Part shown: positions 36,417 through 49,500 of the stretch, piece after piece
How positions within the stretch are numbered: the first letter of the stretch is position 1
How the letters are laid out: each line of letters opens with the position of its first letter
Source: Echinostoma caproni
Lineage: Eukaryota > Platyhelminthes > Trematoda > Plagiorchiida > Echinostomatidae
Assembly (NCBI GenBank): GCA_900618425.1
Contig: UZAN01040039.1
Span: 7,721 to 71,720, forward strand
Length of the DNA: 64,000 nt
Direction of reading: 5' to 3'
Position numbers and translations under genes: made by a program
The notes under the pieces: generated by a model
Seen by the model: only the letters and a program-made list of their open reading frames with translations
What the model was told of the DNA's origin: nothing
The model's database searches: none

Positions 36417-36855
36417 CATGATGAATGACCAACGCACTGTTTGCAGTAGTCCTCGTGTATTGTGACATGATTATTATTATACAAGGAGATCAGAGTGAAA
36501 ACAATTTCCAGTTTGTGGAGTTATCATCGGAATTAAACTTTCGATGCAATAATAGGCGATCAGCAATGCGTTTTATGAACTGGAACCGTGTTTCCTTATT
36601 TGTTTGATCACCTCATAATGAGAGTGTTCAGTTTTTGCCAAATACTTGCTCTGATTTCGACGGTATAATATTTCAACTCCTGTTCGCTTAGAAAGCTACC
36701 ACTTTTCATAAGTATGCAATTAAGGATGGATTGCTTTTCGAGTGCAACAGTTGATTTGCGATGGAATGATATTCATTATGTATTCAAGACTGCTTTCAGG
36801 TGATAAATTATGAATGACCGTGTAAGGAGAATTTTTCCAGCCAACGATTGACTTT

Positions 36856-36865
36856 GGGGGGGGGG
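36856..36865. repeat. G10 homopolymer
   Basis: Ten consecutive G's. Confidence 0.95.
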
Positions 36866-37945
36866 AGATCAGTATTGGTTGTGCGTATAAACAATCGCTT
36901 TTCTGTGCAGCTCCAACGTGGACAAACCAGACACCCAGTCAACTGCTGTCACAAGACAGACATTTTATTGTCCATTTTCATTACAGCTAATACCAATAAG
37001 GTAATCAGTCTCCCTGAAAGAAAAAAATCGATTTAATTGTACACCTGCAAACAGAACTTATAATGCATTGATAGTGAAACCTTCATTCCGTTACCTGAAA
37101 TCACGTTTTTCTTTCGTGAGAATAAATGACATTTGTTGATAAAAAAGTCCCAAAGAGATAAAGATGTAACTGACGGAATATTGATTGTTTCTATCCTACC
37201 GCTCGCCCACAAGCACAGTTTTAATCTCTGTGGAATTGGTTGTTTGTTTTAAGATTAATTGTGCTCCCTTTGCATCAGTCCCACCGATATGTGAGTTTGC
37301 TTATGTCCGCCTCTTCATGCAACTTTGCTGCGTGACATCCAGTTGAACGCGTCTCATTGAAAATATAAACAGACACGTGTCGTGTTGTTTTCATGATTTA
37401 TTACTTTGACCTCGAGGTCGAGTCACGTGGTGGTTGGCACATTCCACAGATCATCTTGATTCAAAGCGTGACTTGGCTAATATATCGTTTGTTCTGTGAC
37501 CATCCCAATTTGTGTTCATTCACCACGTCTTTCCCGCTCTCAAGTGCACACGTATTCACGCTTCGCGATGCAATTGTCCAATCCCAATCAAATCGGTCTA
37601 AGTTGTTTCAATCAGTGTAAATCAGTACAGAATAAAATTAATGTGCAATGGATCTTCATCATACAAGCGGTCCATTTTCACAGAAGACAAACTTTTCATT
37701 CCTTTCAAAATGAAGGCACTCTCAGAAAGCACTTTTTGTCACACAGTTAGTTCTCTCTATCTTTAGTTCACATGAATTCATCACACACATTCCTCTCCTC
37801 GGCAGTTCGTTCATAACTTACGTAGCTATCACCACTCGTTTGCTGCGCGCGTCATATCAGATCAGTCATCGAGTGTTCGTTTGGGTTGCGTTCTGCCTGT
37901 GAAACCCTAGAAGCGATCTTCGGTGCAGTCTTCAGACAACAAAGT

Positions 37946-38040
37946 TTAACATAAAACGTTTCAAGGAAAAGACGTTTCAGCGAACAAGCTCGTTTACGGT
38001 GAATTATCAACGGGGTAATCACATCACATTTTATGGCAAT
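37946..38040. mobile_element. Penelope-like terminal remnant
   Basis: Shares AGCGAACAAGCTCGTTT exactly, plus flanking similarity (GGAAAA before it, ATCACAT after it), with 25050-25110, the region bordering the left arm of the Penelope-like element. No coding part remains. Confidence 0.4.
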
Positions 38041-38592
38041 ACTTTGTATGGAAAACGGAAGCATAACAACTATATAGTCACCTGGCGATTTATTGGTACT
38101 GTCTCAGTTTCTCAAAACGGATGTGGCTAATCTTCCTCTTAGGTTTTTTGTTCGCTTCAACTGCATATTTTATGTGATTTGGGGTGAGGGAGACGGTGGT
38201 CCATGGGAGACGGAGTGGCTTCGCTAGCTGTTTTAGGGCGCACAAAAATACCAGCCACTTGATGCGCCATAGAAAAATAGCTTATTCGCCAAACTGGGTT
38301 TTCTTCTGATAATCTGCCGGTGGTAGATTAGGGGAATAAAAGCATCATATCTGTGAGGAGATTCTATTTAATGACGCACTGAGAGTCCCAAATATCAGTT
38401 TCGTTTAATTTGGGACTTCCAAGATGCTCGTATTTTTTGTGCATGTTCCACCTCCTAAGTACTGTGAAAAAAAATCTGTTTGTTTCCTTTTTATTTGCTT
38501 GATATACTTATAATTGTGCTTCAAGTTTGTTTTGACATCTTATTTCCGACGCCACCTAGGGAAATACTGAGCTTGTAAACCGGTTCTCTCAG

Positions 38593-38754
38593 CTCTACGT
38601 TGGACTGCACCTGTTCGCCGAGCACGGTGATTTGTTTGAAAATGTATTATCACCAGCCGGAGTGACATCTTGCGATATGATGGTGAACAGGCATATGAAA
38701 CTGGATCCCACGAACAAGTCGATGATACGCAACAGAGACAAGGAGAGAGTTTGA
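38593..38754 (+). CDS. Possible terminal exon, unrecognised
   Basis: A good acceptor (CGGTTCTCTCAG ending 38592) opens a 53-codon frame at a codon boundary, stopping at TGA 38752-38754. The peptide starts LYVGLHLFAEHGDLFENV and ends NRDKERV. No family recognised. A different frame is also open over part of the stretch, so the call is weak. Confidence 0.22.
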   Translation, partial: LYVGLHLFAEHGDLFENVLSPAGVTSCDMMVNRHMKLDPTNKSMIRNRDKERV

Positions 38755-41700
38755 GTTATGACTCGAAATCCGATCACACGATCCCGTCCAAGACAGGAAT
38801 AATCTCTGTGCGTGCTTGTTCAACGGTAAACTGGGTTGATAGCAACGTAATCAATGGTCTGGAAAGATTCACCAAAAAGCTGAATACTTGAATGGACATC
38901 AATGGAACCTAAACGCACCACAAGCTTTGAGGAACTAAACTCGAGTGGCGATGAAATGTTTGCAAAAGTTAACAAGTTCGGGTAACAGACAATGATGAGA
39001 TGTGCAAGTGGACGGCTGTGGCAGTGTTTGAACGTACAACCTCCGGGCGGCAGCTTCAAATACGTTTCTTCTCCTCAGATTATCTTCTAGTTAACTTATC
39101 ATCTTTTACAGTCAAGTATTTCTTTATGCGAGCAAATGAAACATTTAAAAAATATACGACTGAAGCGAAAAATGCAACCCAATACCCGTAACATCTCATC
39201 GATTCAACTGAAAACTGTGACTGCAAATCAAGATGGATTATTGAAACGTTCTGAAACATACTGCTATTGCAAAATACCCAGCTTTGTTTGAAGCATCTGT
39301 TCGGTGCAAACGAGTGAACGGCAGTGGTATAGTAAACTATTCGGACCAACCATTAGGTGGGCCCTTGTCAGAGTATTCTTCTTCTCTTTCTATTTGTGAC
39401 CTGAATGCTCACCCATAAACATCAGCAAAAGAAACGCCCTCTTGTCTCATTTATACGCACTCTACAAATATGAAAATTGTTGATGTGAACAGACTGTGTC
39501 AAAAATCCAAAGAATCCCTGACCCCGTCTCTTCACACAACAGCCTGAAACAATTCTGATTCGCTGATGGACAACAAACTGTTCATCCATCAATGTGATGG
39601 AGAAAAGTTTGAATAAAAAGAATTTGGGACACGAATGGAAGTCAGCAGAAATCCGCTCATATCATATAACACTGTTTTCGTGAGTTGATGGAACGTTTAC
39701 GGAACTCGGTTACACATCTATCCAGGCGAGCTACTCCAGAATACTCCGGATGTGCATAAAATGTGCATAAGTGATATTTTCAAATTACTCTGTGAAAACA
39801 CGCCTGGACAGCAGTGTGGTTGAGGCTCAGAGAACGAGAGTTAAAACGCAGACTGTTATTTGTAACTCAAATTCTTATCCACTTACTACGTTTTTAAAGT
39901 TGCCTATCGATTTACAGTTCTCATTGGTGATGATTAATTGATGACGATATCATGAATGCGAATTGTACTATCATCGCCTCGGTCATCACCAGAGCCAACC
40001 ATTCCTATTTCCACGGTCAACTTTCGATTGAATGCGTTCGTCCCTATAAAAATAGTTTGTACAACTGTATTTTTGATGAATGCATGTGACATTGTTTAGG
40101 GATTACGAATTGAGAACATAGAATCCACATCTGTATCAAACTTTCTGTTGTACTACTATGATGCCTTAATGAGATCTTAAAAGCCTTTTCAATTTTAAAT
40201 TTACAGTGACGTTCATTACCATATTGATACATCTGAATTAGCTTCAGAGATGGTTCAACCGAAGGAAGCACACACACTTGTGTTGGTTGATTGTGGCAAA
40301 TCGATGATCATCTGACGAGCTATTCATCAAGGTATTCCTTTTCTCTCTTGTTCCTGTCCTTCATCACTCTACACAAACACACACGTGCACAACTCTTCTT
40401 TCGCCGGCGAGCATACAATGCGCCTCACAAAGAAGCATCTCTCGAATGTAAAGACTGCAAACACTTACTCAGAAGCTCACACAAGAATGTGGTCAAGCTT
40501 TCAGAGCGGTGGAAATAGATGAGGGGAGGTCAACATATAAACAATGCTGAAAATCGAAGACAAATTCGAACTGTGTGATTTGTAATTCAATGAACCAGCG
40601 GTGTTCGTGGTATTGGTGATGGTGGCGGTGGTTGTCTTCACAAGTTTCATCAATAGTTGTATACCGTAAGTGAACATAAACATACTTGGTATTTGCCTCC
40701 CATTTGAAAATCATTTCATTCTGTGCATGCGTCCAACTTCCACCTGCTCATCAATGTACGAAGAAACTTCTAGATCCGAACAATTGATGCCATCTTGTTG
40801 ACTTATGCAACTCACCAGGGATTATAATGGTAGTGAAGTGCATGGCTATTCCACCATCCAGTGAGGATAAACGCAATAAGAATGCCATTCAGTTCGGTAA
40901 CCAAAAAGTGTACAACATGTGATGCACGTAAAATAAAAACCTCACTGTCGAGTTGGTGTGGTAATTGCACAGGATAATGAGTTGCATTCATGTAGGCATC
41001 AGGTCAAATATTCGCCGTTTTGTATCACAAAAAGCCTTGGAGAACAACGGCTAACTGTTTTGTTTGTTTATTCATTGATAAAACTGACGATATCCCCGAA
41101 AAAAATCATTAAGATTCAGTTCTACACAAACCAGATTATTTTACAACACTTCGATTGAATTCAAATTTACCTGTTGATGGGTACATCACCCGGAATAGCT
41201 ATACCGTAAATATGTTGTGATAAGACTTTTCAAAATGTTTATCAGAGTGAAGCCACTGACTAGTTCAAAACCATGAGTTTACCAAATTCCCGGCAGTTCC
41301 TCATTTCCGTGTTGTAGTAGTGTATGCCTTCTGACTCCTGTAATACGGTCTGGTGGATCATGTAGCCGGGTGATTTAAATGGGTGGTGAATAGCGCCAAG
41401 AACCGAGAACAGTGTTATTACTAACGATACGTTCTCAGCAGGTGAATGTTTGAATCGTGAAATCAGTAAGTAAATCAGATTAACCGATTTTACACTTCTT
41501 CCTTCAACTTTGCCCGCGTCTTATCCACCCTACATAAGCGTGCTTGTGAGCCCAATCAATAAAATCCGTTTGATCACGGCTTCACTTAAGTTGCTAATGA
41601 TAATCATTTTTGGCGATGGCAACGCTTCTCTCTCTATATCTCTCCACATTATAGTCCACGTCATCACCACCTGCCAAAGAGTGGGCGTTCTCCTCTTAGG

Positions 41701-41930
41701 TAGGGTTTCATTTTAGAATGAGTTTACCTGAACCAACTTCATCACGTGCTCCACTCATGCGAAATCACGTATATCGTGGGTAAGTCGGCTGACATAACGT
41801 TGATAAAATCCATCAGCTAATCAGCCCTTTACTGATGAGAGATAGAAGGCGAGCCTTTCACATCACGATTTTTGAACTCCATCATTACATGAAGTTCACC
41901 ATTGGACAGTACCTTCTCTATATTATCCAG

Positions 41931-42197
41931 ATATCGTGTTCGCTTCGTGTCGGCCAGAGAGGTTACGATTCGGGTACTTTGTGTAAACATTCAAAACGGC
42001 GGCATTTAGAATCCGTGTCGCAGTCATCGCAGCCTCATTATCATTCTCGATATCAAAGTTTTAGAAAGCATTTACCGATCGCTAGTACTGTCAGGAATGC
42101 TGGGATAGCAAAACCTACGTCTGTGATGTTGGTTCACAATTCTCGTATGTCTTATGATATTCCATTACGGCCTGTTACGTGTACGGTACAAAATTAA
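41931..42197 (+). CDS. Possible terminal exon, Ser/His-rich tail
   Basis: The acceptor CTCTATATTATCCAG (ending 41930) leads at a codon boundary into an 88-codon frame ending TAA at 42195-42197. The other two frames stop within about 30 codons. The peptide is basic and Ser/His-rich (CKHSKRRHLESVSQSSQP) and lacks hydrophobic segments, like a cytoplasmic tail. No AATAAA close downstream. Unrecognised. Confidence 0.27.
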   Translation: MSCSLRVGQRGYDSGTLCKHSKRRHLESVSQSSQPHYHSRYQSFRKHLPIASTVRNAGIAKPTSVMLVHNSRMSYDIPLRPVTCTVQN

Positions 42198-42540
42198 CAA
42201 AATTCGCTAACGTCGGAAACAATCGAATTCCGGTGGTTGATGCTAAATCTGAAATAGATTCACCAACGAACTAAATCGTGATCGTATCGTTCGCGTGAGG
42301 AGATGAAAATATCTCCTTTTATATTTTTGACAACGTTACGTTATTTGAAGCATTGAGCTCCCTTTATTCATTACATTAAAACTGACGGAAGACAAATGTC
42401 GCGAGATGTTGATATTTTGTTCAATCTTCTCAGTCGCTGACTTAAAACAAACAGGCACATATATAGTACATGGAATTAATCAATTATGGTGAGCGAATGT
42501 GGGCAAGCATACAAGGATTACTAAATTTAGAAGTAGAAGG

Positions 42541-42888
42541 TCAACTCCACGGTAAGTGGATTGCCTGTATCAAAACCTTCTGTGTGCACAAGGTCGAGTG
42601 AGGTAATCGAATAAGTAGGGCTTCACTAATCGCCAAAAGTTTGGCATTGCGATTACGTAATAGTTGTTTGAAAGACGAATTAGGGCCAACTGTGTGTCTT
42701 GTTATCATGAGATGTTTTGCAACAGATGATCCTGGATTTCTAGTAATCACTTGGCTATCACTTGTCGGCTGCATCATGGATTTCACCAATCACTTTGGAA
42801 TATGTTCGGCCATCCGTTGTGACAGCTGACGTTTGTCGATTGACGTTTGACGGTTTGTTCTGCTTACATATGCGTCACCGCAACTGCA
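42541..42888 (-). pseudogene. Penelope-like element: GIY-YIG endonuclease fragment
   Basis: Minus strand. CSCGDAYVSRTNRQ opens the fragment, with V-S-R in place of the usual Y-[IV]-G-R. EHIPK follows, then a stop where Trp is expected, then SSVAKHLMITRHTV, AISEALLIRL and a final IHLPW before the stop at 42541-42543. This is the C-terminal GIY-YIG module typical of Penelope-like retroelements, and it is more complete at its 3' end than the copy at 25345-25866. The lost glycine of the second nuclease motif and the internal stop mark it as inactive. The reverse-transcriptase core is absent. Confidence 0.8.
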
Positions 42889-43176
42889 GGTGAATTAGTA
42901 TATAGTGTATGAGCATTGCTAAACAATGGTTACCCAGAGACGTGTATAGATATTCGCAGTAGACCATTTCAAAAGGTAACCCATCGAAAAACGTCAGTCA
43001 GGTCATCTACATCAAGCTTGAGTTCGAAGGTGACCACATTTAGCTCTAGACTGTACATTCCAGGCTGCTCAACTTCAACTCATTTCATCCACTCGTGGAA
43101 TTGATTTGGACAAACGTTCAAATGGCTGCGGAACGAGTTCCGTCTCAAATGATGGCCAAGTGATTACTAGAAATCC
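42734..43176. repeat. 27-bp inverted repeat within and beside the Penelope-like fragment
   Basis: 42734-42760, which lies inside the nuclease coding region, recurs inverted at 43150-43176 with one mismatch. Part of the element was therefore duplicated in inverted orientation about 0.4 kb away. Confidence 0.75.
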
Positions 43177-43384
43177 CGGATTTCTGGTAATTTGTGCTTT
43201 AAAAGTGCATGAATATAATTCACTCATCAGGAATTCTTACTCGATCCGCTCATTATGTTGAACCGGTTGAAATGTGCTGTATTCCTAATTTGTTTTCCGT
43301 GTGAGAAACGAATTGAGGAAACATTCCGCAAAATTGATCCGAAAAGATTCATTCATATCTTGAGAAATTTGAGAAAAGTGAGCG

Positions 43385-43555
43385 ATGGTGGCCCGGTGAT
43401 AACGTCACCAAATTACCACCTCGCGGGACGTGTGTTTGAACTCCACCACCACCGTCTGACCTTCCTCGTGGCAGTCCTCTGGTTGGCCGCTTCCCCCTTC
43501 CTGAAAATTGTATCATTTTGTATTCAATAAAAGGAAGAAAAACCAGAAAGAAAGA
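43385..43555 (+). mobile_element. tRNA-derived SINE, copy 2
   Basis: An A-box-like TGGCCCGGTGATAACG and a B-box-like GTTTGAACTCC (43434-43444). The shared body ends CCCCTTCCTGAAAATTG, followed by TTTGTATTCAATAAAAGG and an A-rich tail. Same family as 18362-18541 and 59477-59645. Confidence 0.72.
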
Positions 43556-43559
43556 AAAG

Positions 43560-46500
43560 AATAGTTACGTGATATAATTGTTAACAGTTGCCCGATTCTG
43601 GTCGCCTGATCCGAATTTTTTTCTCATTCGTACAGTACCTCTCACCTCATTGGTGAACTCAAATGAACCGGGAAACCCTGTTCATACACACGCTCATGTA
43701 CACGTACTATTCCGTCCGTATTCTATCTGAAATCAGTGAGAATATTTTGTCTTGCAAGTTAGTTCATCGGAAACCGAAGCTCGTTTACAATGATGGTTCT
43801 GGCCGATAATATGACCTTCCTCGGCTCTCGAGATCTTCTGCTGATTCCAACGGACACCCGACATTACAGTGTTCGAATACATGCTGCTTTGTGTTTTTAT
43901 TTGTTTCTCCGAATTAGTGAAACAATTCAAACTTACTGGTGTTGTTGCAGAACTTAAGTGGTAGAGCGCAATCTGTAAGAGACCTTCACTAGCGCTCACG
44001 TGTAAACGTAAAACCCGCCGGAGTTCATAATCTGTCAGGATTTATCAAAACAACGCAATTGTTATTTCAGTATAGCATTTCAAGAAACATCGAAATAGGT
44101 TGTAAGTGGTGAGTTACAAGTTGACAATATGAAACAAATGTACCTTCCTGGAAGAAACAAAATCTTTTTCGTGAAACTGCATAAAATCTCCATCCAATAA
44201 CTGGGTGCATATGTAATCAACTAGAGTAAACTATACGGCATGANCCAATGGTTAAAGCTTTGAGCTGGTCGCCATCGACATTCCAAAAGCAAGATTTTGT
44301 TGCAACAAAACACTGAATTCAATCCAGCTCACGCATCATTTTATCGTTAAAAAAAACAATAAATATTACTTTTATTCTCCAAGCAGCACAATTTTCGTCC
44401 TCTGCTAATCGATAACAGATGAACTCCTCGAAAGCTGTCGGTGTACGAAGAGACAACCATTTCGAGTCTTTTTACTGTGAACCGCTTTTGCGGGTTTCGT
44501 GTACGTATCAACCCTGGTGATTGATTGTTCAATATAGGATGAGAAGTAGCGTAGGCATCTTCTTAACTTCTCATTCTGAGGTTAGACGGTTAGATTCCTC
44601 AGCATTGTACCCTTGATATTGTGATCCAATCCAACCAACAACATCACTGTCCATTTTCTCGTTTTCATTTGTGTTACACAGCTCCCATTTGATTGATTGT
44701 GTCCTTCTTCACCAAAAAGATATTTTATCATTGTTGATTCAATACAAGAAGATTCACAAAAAAAGAACAAAATGAAAGCGAGTTTCGGCATCCAAACCAA
44801 CTGACCAGATAACTATCAAGCTGATCAGTATATGCGCTGCAATTGTAAGTCAATTGTGACCACGGACAAATTATTGAATTTGATGATTTAGATTTGTTGC
44901 TCTTGTACGACAGTTGAGGGAACTTGCAAATTCCAGATTTTCCTATCTGAAAACTTCGTTTGTTTGGTTAAATTCTATGTTACTTGAACACAATTTCCTG
45001 TACACATAAATAACGAAAATTTATTCATTCTCAGTTAAATTGCTGTTAAAGCTACGATGAACAAATGTCTCAATTTAATTCTCATTTGAATTTGATCAGT
45101 ATCGATAGATGTTGATTGATACACCAGATTCCAGTCAGATTTGCATCAGCCTCTGGAACTCGCCTGTCTAGCTTTTGTGCGAATGAGCTGAGTATAATTG
45201 GATAGTGATCAATCGTGATTACAGATGACTTTTGTCCATTTACCATCCCATCTTTTGGCATTCCAATTCGGTGAACCTAAGCGCTGTGTGATTAATTGCA
45301 CGGAAGATGGAATGGTTAGTCACGTGTGATTAGACCGATCGCTCTCAGTTCTTCTCCTTGTATTCAGTGCACTGATTCAGAATGAAATGTAGTATTTGAT
45401 GCGCCAGTGCTCTCGCCATTCATCCCACTAATAATTGAATGGTTGTGTTGATCAACAGCTCCAAGGTGACATTATCCAGGCAGCTACGCATCACAGTGTC
45501 AAATCGATAAATAAAGAGTCAACAGTTGAGAGCAGTGGAATACGTCTTGGCCCATTGGGAAACACTGAGTGGGAAAACATGAAATTCGATCGTTTAATAG
45601 GGTTGGGATAAGTGATCTTTCGTTGTACATAATATTGAATCAAGTGAGTATCTCCCAAGAAACCGTGATCTTCTTCCTGCGTTCCGGTATCTGGTAGCTG
45701 ATTCCGAGTGTTTATGCAATTGTGATCATAGAGATATTGGTATTCCATGTACTACTATCATTTGCTAGTACACAACACACATCCAAATACAGTTAAACCC
45801 TGCCACGGTCATCATTTCTTTGTTTCCATGGCAAAACTAAGATTTCTAGGGATTTCATGTTCGATCGATTTTCGTTGTTTTTATTGCTATTCACCAATCG
45901 CAAACCACTTCTTGAGTTGGTAAATCCAATTCTGTTCACTAGCGCTAGCCACTGCTGCCGCCTCCCTGCTTATATTGTCACGCAAAAATAGAGATGGTTG
46001 TCGAAACAATGAAACCATCAATTGAAAGATATGAATTCGGTTTGGTGCACTTCTGCGGAGTCCTGCATTCTGTTTCCAAGATATAAAGGTCAGCGGGAAG
46101 GACGTTTACCGACTAACATCGAACGCGTTATTTAATTGCTGAAAATACACTACTGTCAGACAAATTACTTCGACTGTTGTACCGGCAGTTCCCTCCATTT
46201 CCATCTCGCATCTCTGATCGATAGAATAATGTGATTTGGTTGCATGTGGACTTCATACTTCTTCTGCGATAAGGTTACGGCTAAAAGCAGTCTTGTTTGT
46301 CTACACTCAGACAGTTGCAAAGCTTCAAGCAACTGGCTACTGTGCGCATTAGTAGAACAGGGATACCGTTAACCTTTTTGGATATGTGTGTGTATAAAGT
46401 ACGTGAGAGGCCGGTCCAAAAAGTATCTAACCTCACAATGTTCATCATTTGATACGTTGTGAATATCTACCACTTCTTTGGAGTCACAATGTCCAGTGCA

Positions 46501-49500
46501 TACTTTATAGTTTGTAAACTGGATTATTATATTTCATATCCTCTCATCTTTCTCCCACTTTCACCCTCGAATTAAACCCAATCTAGAACGAGGAATATCA
46601 TAATGTTTCGAATTCAGAATAGTCAGCTATCTTTCTCCTCAAGTCAGCATTGATTCTTTCTTGCTCAATTTTCTCATAACCGTATTGCATGCAAAAATAC
46701 TTCCCTCGCTGTTGCCAAAACTAGGCTGTTCAGAGCTACGCATTGGTGATCAGACAAGTACAACAGTCAAACCAGTGAGTTATTTCGGCGTTGCTATTTG
46801 ACTTGATCTTACCAGGGCCTAACAGATTTTCCGCATTTTCTAAAAAAGACAGGAATTTTCTCGGTTTATGTCTCACACTTGGGATCTCTTCATGAACCCG
46901 TCAGTTTACTCATGTGATTCGAACGCTCAAGGAGCTTGAAGAATCTATTGTATGGCTCTCCAATAATTTCTTCGGGTCTCCTGACTAAAGGGCATTGCGT
47001 TTTATCTTTTCAAGTCTGTATATAAGCATAGGTAAGTCTATTTCCGCATTCCTATTTGACACGTCTGATTATCGGTAAACATGTTTATCCATGCGAATCC
47101 TTTTGAGTGAATTAGTTTATCCTTTGCACGAACACCTCAACAGAGGCTCCGGATTTGGTCGGTGGAGAATGTGCATCCCATCTGACTGGTCTCTGCTTAT
47201 CGCTTTGAGTGCATACACAATCGGTTAGTACGGACTCCATTTATAATCACTGAGTGCAGCTTTTTGTTCATGTCATTTACACAGCTGTCGTATACAGACC
47301 CCCTAACTCAATAACTAAGCCTTCTGTAGTCATAGAGACCAAAAACCTATTCCAATGTGCCTCATCCAGGTTGACTCTGAACTACGATCCTCCAGTTGGT
47401 TTGAGGGCATTAGGCAGGATCAATTCACTATAGACTAGTTGACTTTAAGATTATTCATTATCACTTTTCTTAGCTGCAACCTTAGCGAGGCTGTCTAGTT
47501 ACGGGTTACTAAGATAATAAACCTGTGCCCAGAAAATCAGTCTTTTAGCGTGTTTGTAGAGGTAAAACATTAGAAGGGTAAGACTCAAACTCCTCATAAG
47601 AATGCATCGACTAGTGGTTTTCTAAACAGTGAACGTGGGTTCTCACACACCAATGTCTGCGTGTTGCTGTTCTGATGTGCGTCTCTCATTTTGGTAGTAT
47701 GTTAATTTTCCATAAACATGTTCATTCAATAAGCTATGAAATTTAATCTCAACCCAAAATGATCAGTGATAAGCTGTTTTTGTTCTTCTTAAGACAGAGC
47801 AACAATTCGTACTATCCCTGTGTCTCCACTGTGAGTCCAGTCATGCAACTTTAGGTTTTGGGCCCAAACGTTTACCCCGGAGCTGTATTGAGTCTACGAG
47901 TCCTCGTGGACTACGAGATAATGTGAACTACTACTCATTTACTCATGCGCTCCAGATGTTGGAGCGTTTCTGATAGTCAAAGGTTTAGCTGACACTCCGA
48001 AAGCACTTGGTAAGACCGTCAATAAGTAGACCGAAATAGTACACGCTGCAAATCAGTTCCAATGAGGACGAAACAATCACTCAGTGAAAGCTGTCAAACA
48101 TTACACAATTCAATCGCAAAAGTTAAATGTTCTCCCTATTTCACGCATTTGAGGGCGAGCGATTTGGTCCACCACTATTTCTGTCTCACTCTACTACTCG
48201 GTTACATTTGTCCAAAAAAATATGAGCGGGTTATGAAGCGGCCCGCGCAAACTGACTAGAGACAAGACCGTAGTAGATAGCAACTTATTTTTTCATTGGG
48301 GAACGGTACGGGTATTATTATTGATGAAAAACTCAGTTAATTTAGTTAAATGTAACAGTTTCTTGGCGAATTTGAGATCTACAAACGCAAGCTGCGATCG
48401 CAAAACGTACTTGAGGAACTTCGTGGGATCATTGCAATTGGATCTTTAAACAGAGATTGGTAATCGTCCCATCTTGACATGGTGTCGTTGCACCCAACTA
48501 TCGTAAGATTGTATTGACCACCATCGAGGTACAATCACGTTTGAATAAAAAACTATAGTAGTAACTTCTGTCTGAAAGCAAACAAAATAGACCATGAGAA
48601 AAGAGGAGACTTCATCGCTGACCGCGTTTCACTAAATCTGTCTGCATTTGTCGGCATAACCATATCAACTGCGGTCTCATCACGTGATTAAATTGTGTCA
48701 ACTGTGTTTCCGCGTGAAGCTGAAATGAACCAAGGAACGCATTTTGCACCACATTTAACGTTATAACATTTTTTTCATCCCTCCCCTCTCCGTCCTCTAC
48801 CGGGCTATGCAGGGAAAGACTAATAGAGAGACAGGATAGCAAAAACTTACGAACGTGTGAGAAGGTCTCCTTAACAGAGCCGTGTTTGTGTGAGTTCATT
48901 CCGTATGATATCAGTTTCATCCTCTTTTCAACGTGTAATCCAAAGGATAAAAAATAGTTGCATTGACTGGTTTTGGCAACACTCATAAAAGGATAAACAA
49001 ATAGAGATTTGTGCAGTGATGGAGGTCATGACGTGCTCACGCGCGACAGCTGAAGAAATCATTATTGATTCAGTTGATTGGATGATACATAAATGTCACG
49101 TCAAAAGCCATTATCCGTTCTGTTTTTAATTGTATTTGAATTTGTTTTAAATTTTAGCCCAATAAACCACGACTATTTCATCAAAGTGTACTATTATTGT
49201 TTCTTGCAGAACAATGTTTTCAAGGGCAGCAGTCGTGCAAACATTCCCTGATTGGATTTAATTTCATCTCCCCCCTAAAGTAAATAACTAGGCTTCAGTA
49301 GTGTACCTCCCCATCGTCGTACTTAGGTGGTAGGACACTATTCAACTGTTTTTCGTCCTATCTAACGTCAATTATTACAAATTTCATTCCAAAACGATAA
49401 TTTGGCAAGTTGCAGCAATGGTGTTGCGGGGCGGAGGAAATAAACCAGTGAATCGAGGTATTGTTGCCATGAGTTTTGCTCTATTCATTGAAAGTAATGC

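Noticed and set aside
37860..38010. Hammerhead ribozyme near CTGAAGA on the minus strand
   Set aside because: A CUGANGA-like core is present but the expected stem II and the following GAAA are not. Other CTGATGA sites noticed in the window likewise lack a closing stem and GAAA.
48612..48986. 124-codon minus-strand ORF starting with ATG
   Set aside because: Within chance length, no motif, and an internal GTAAGT would interrupt it.
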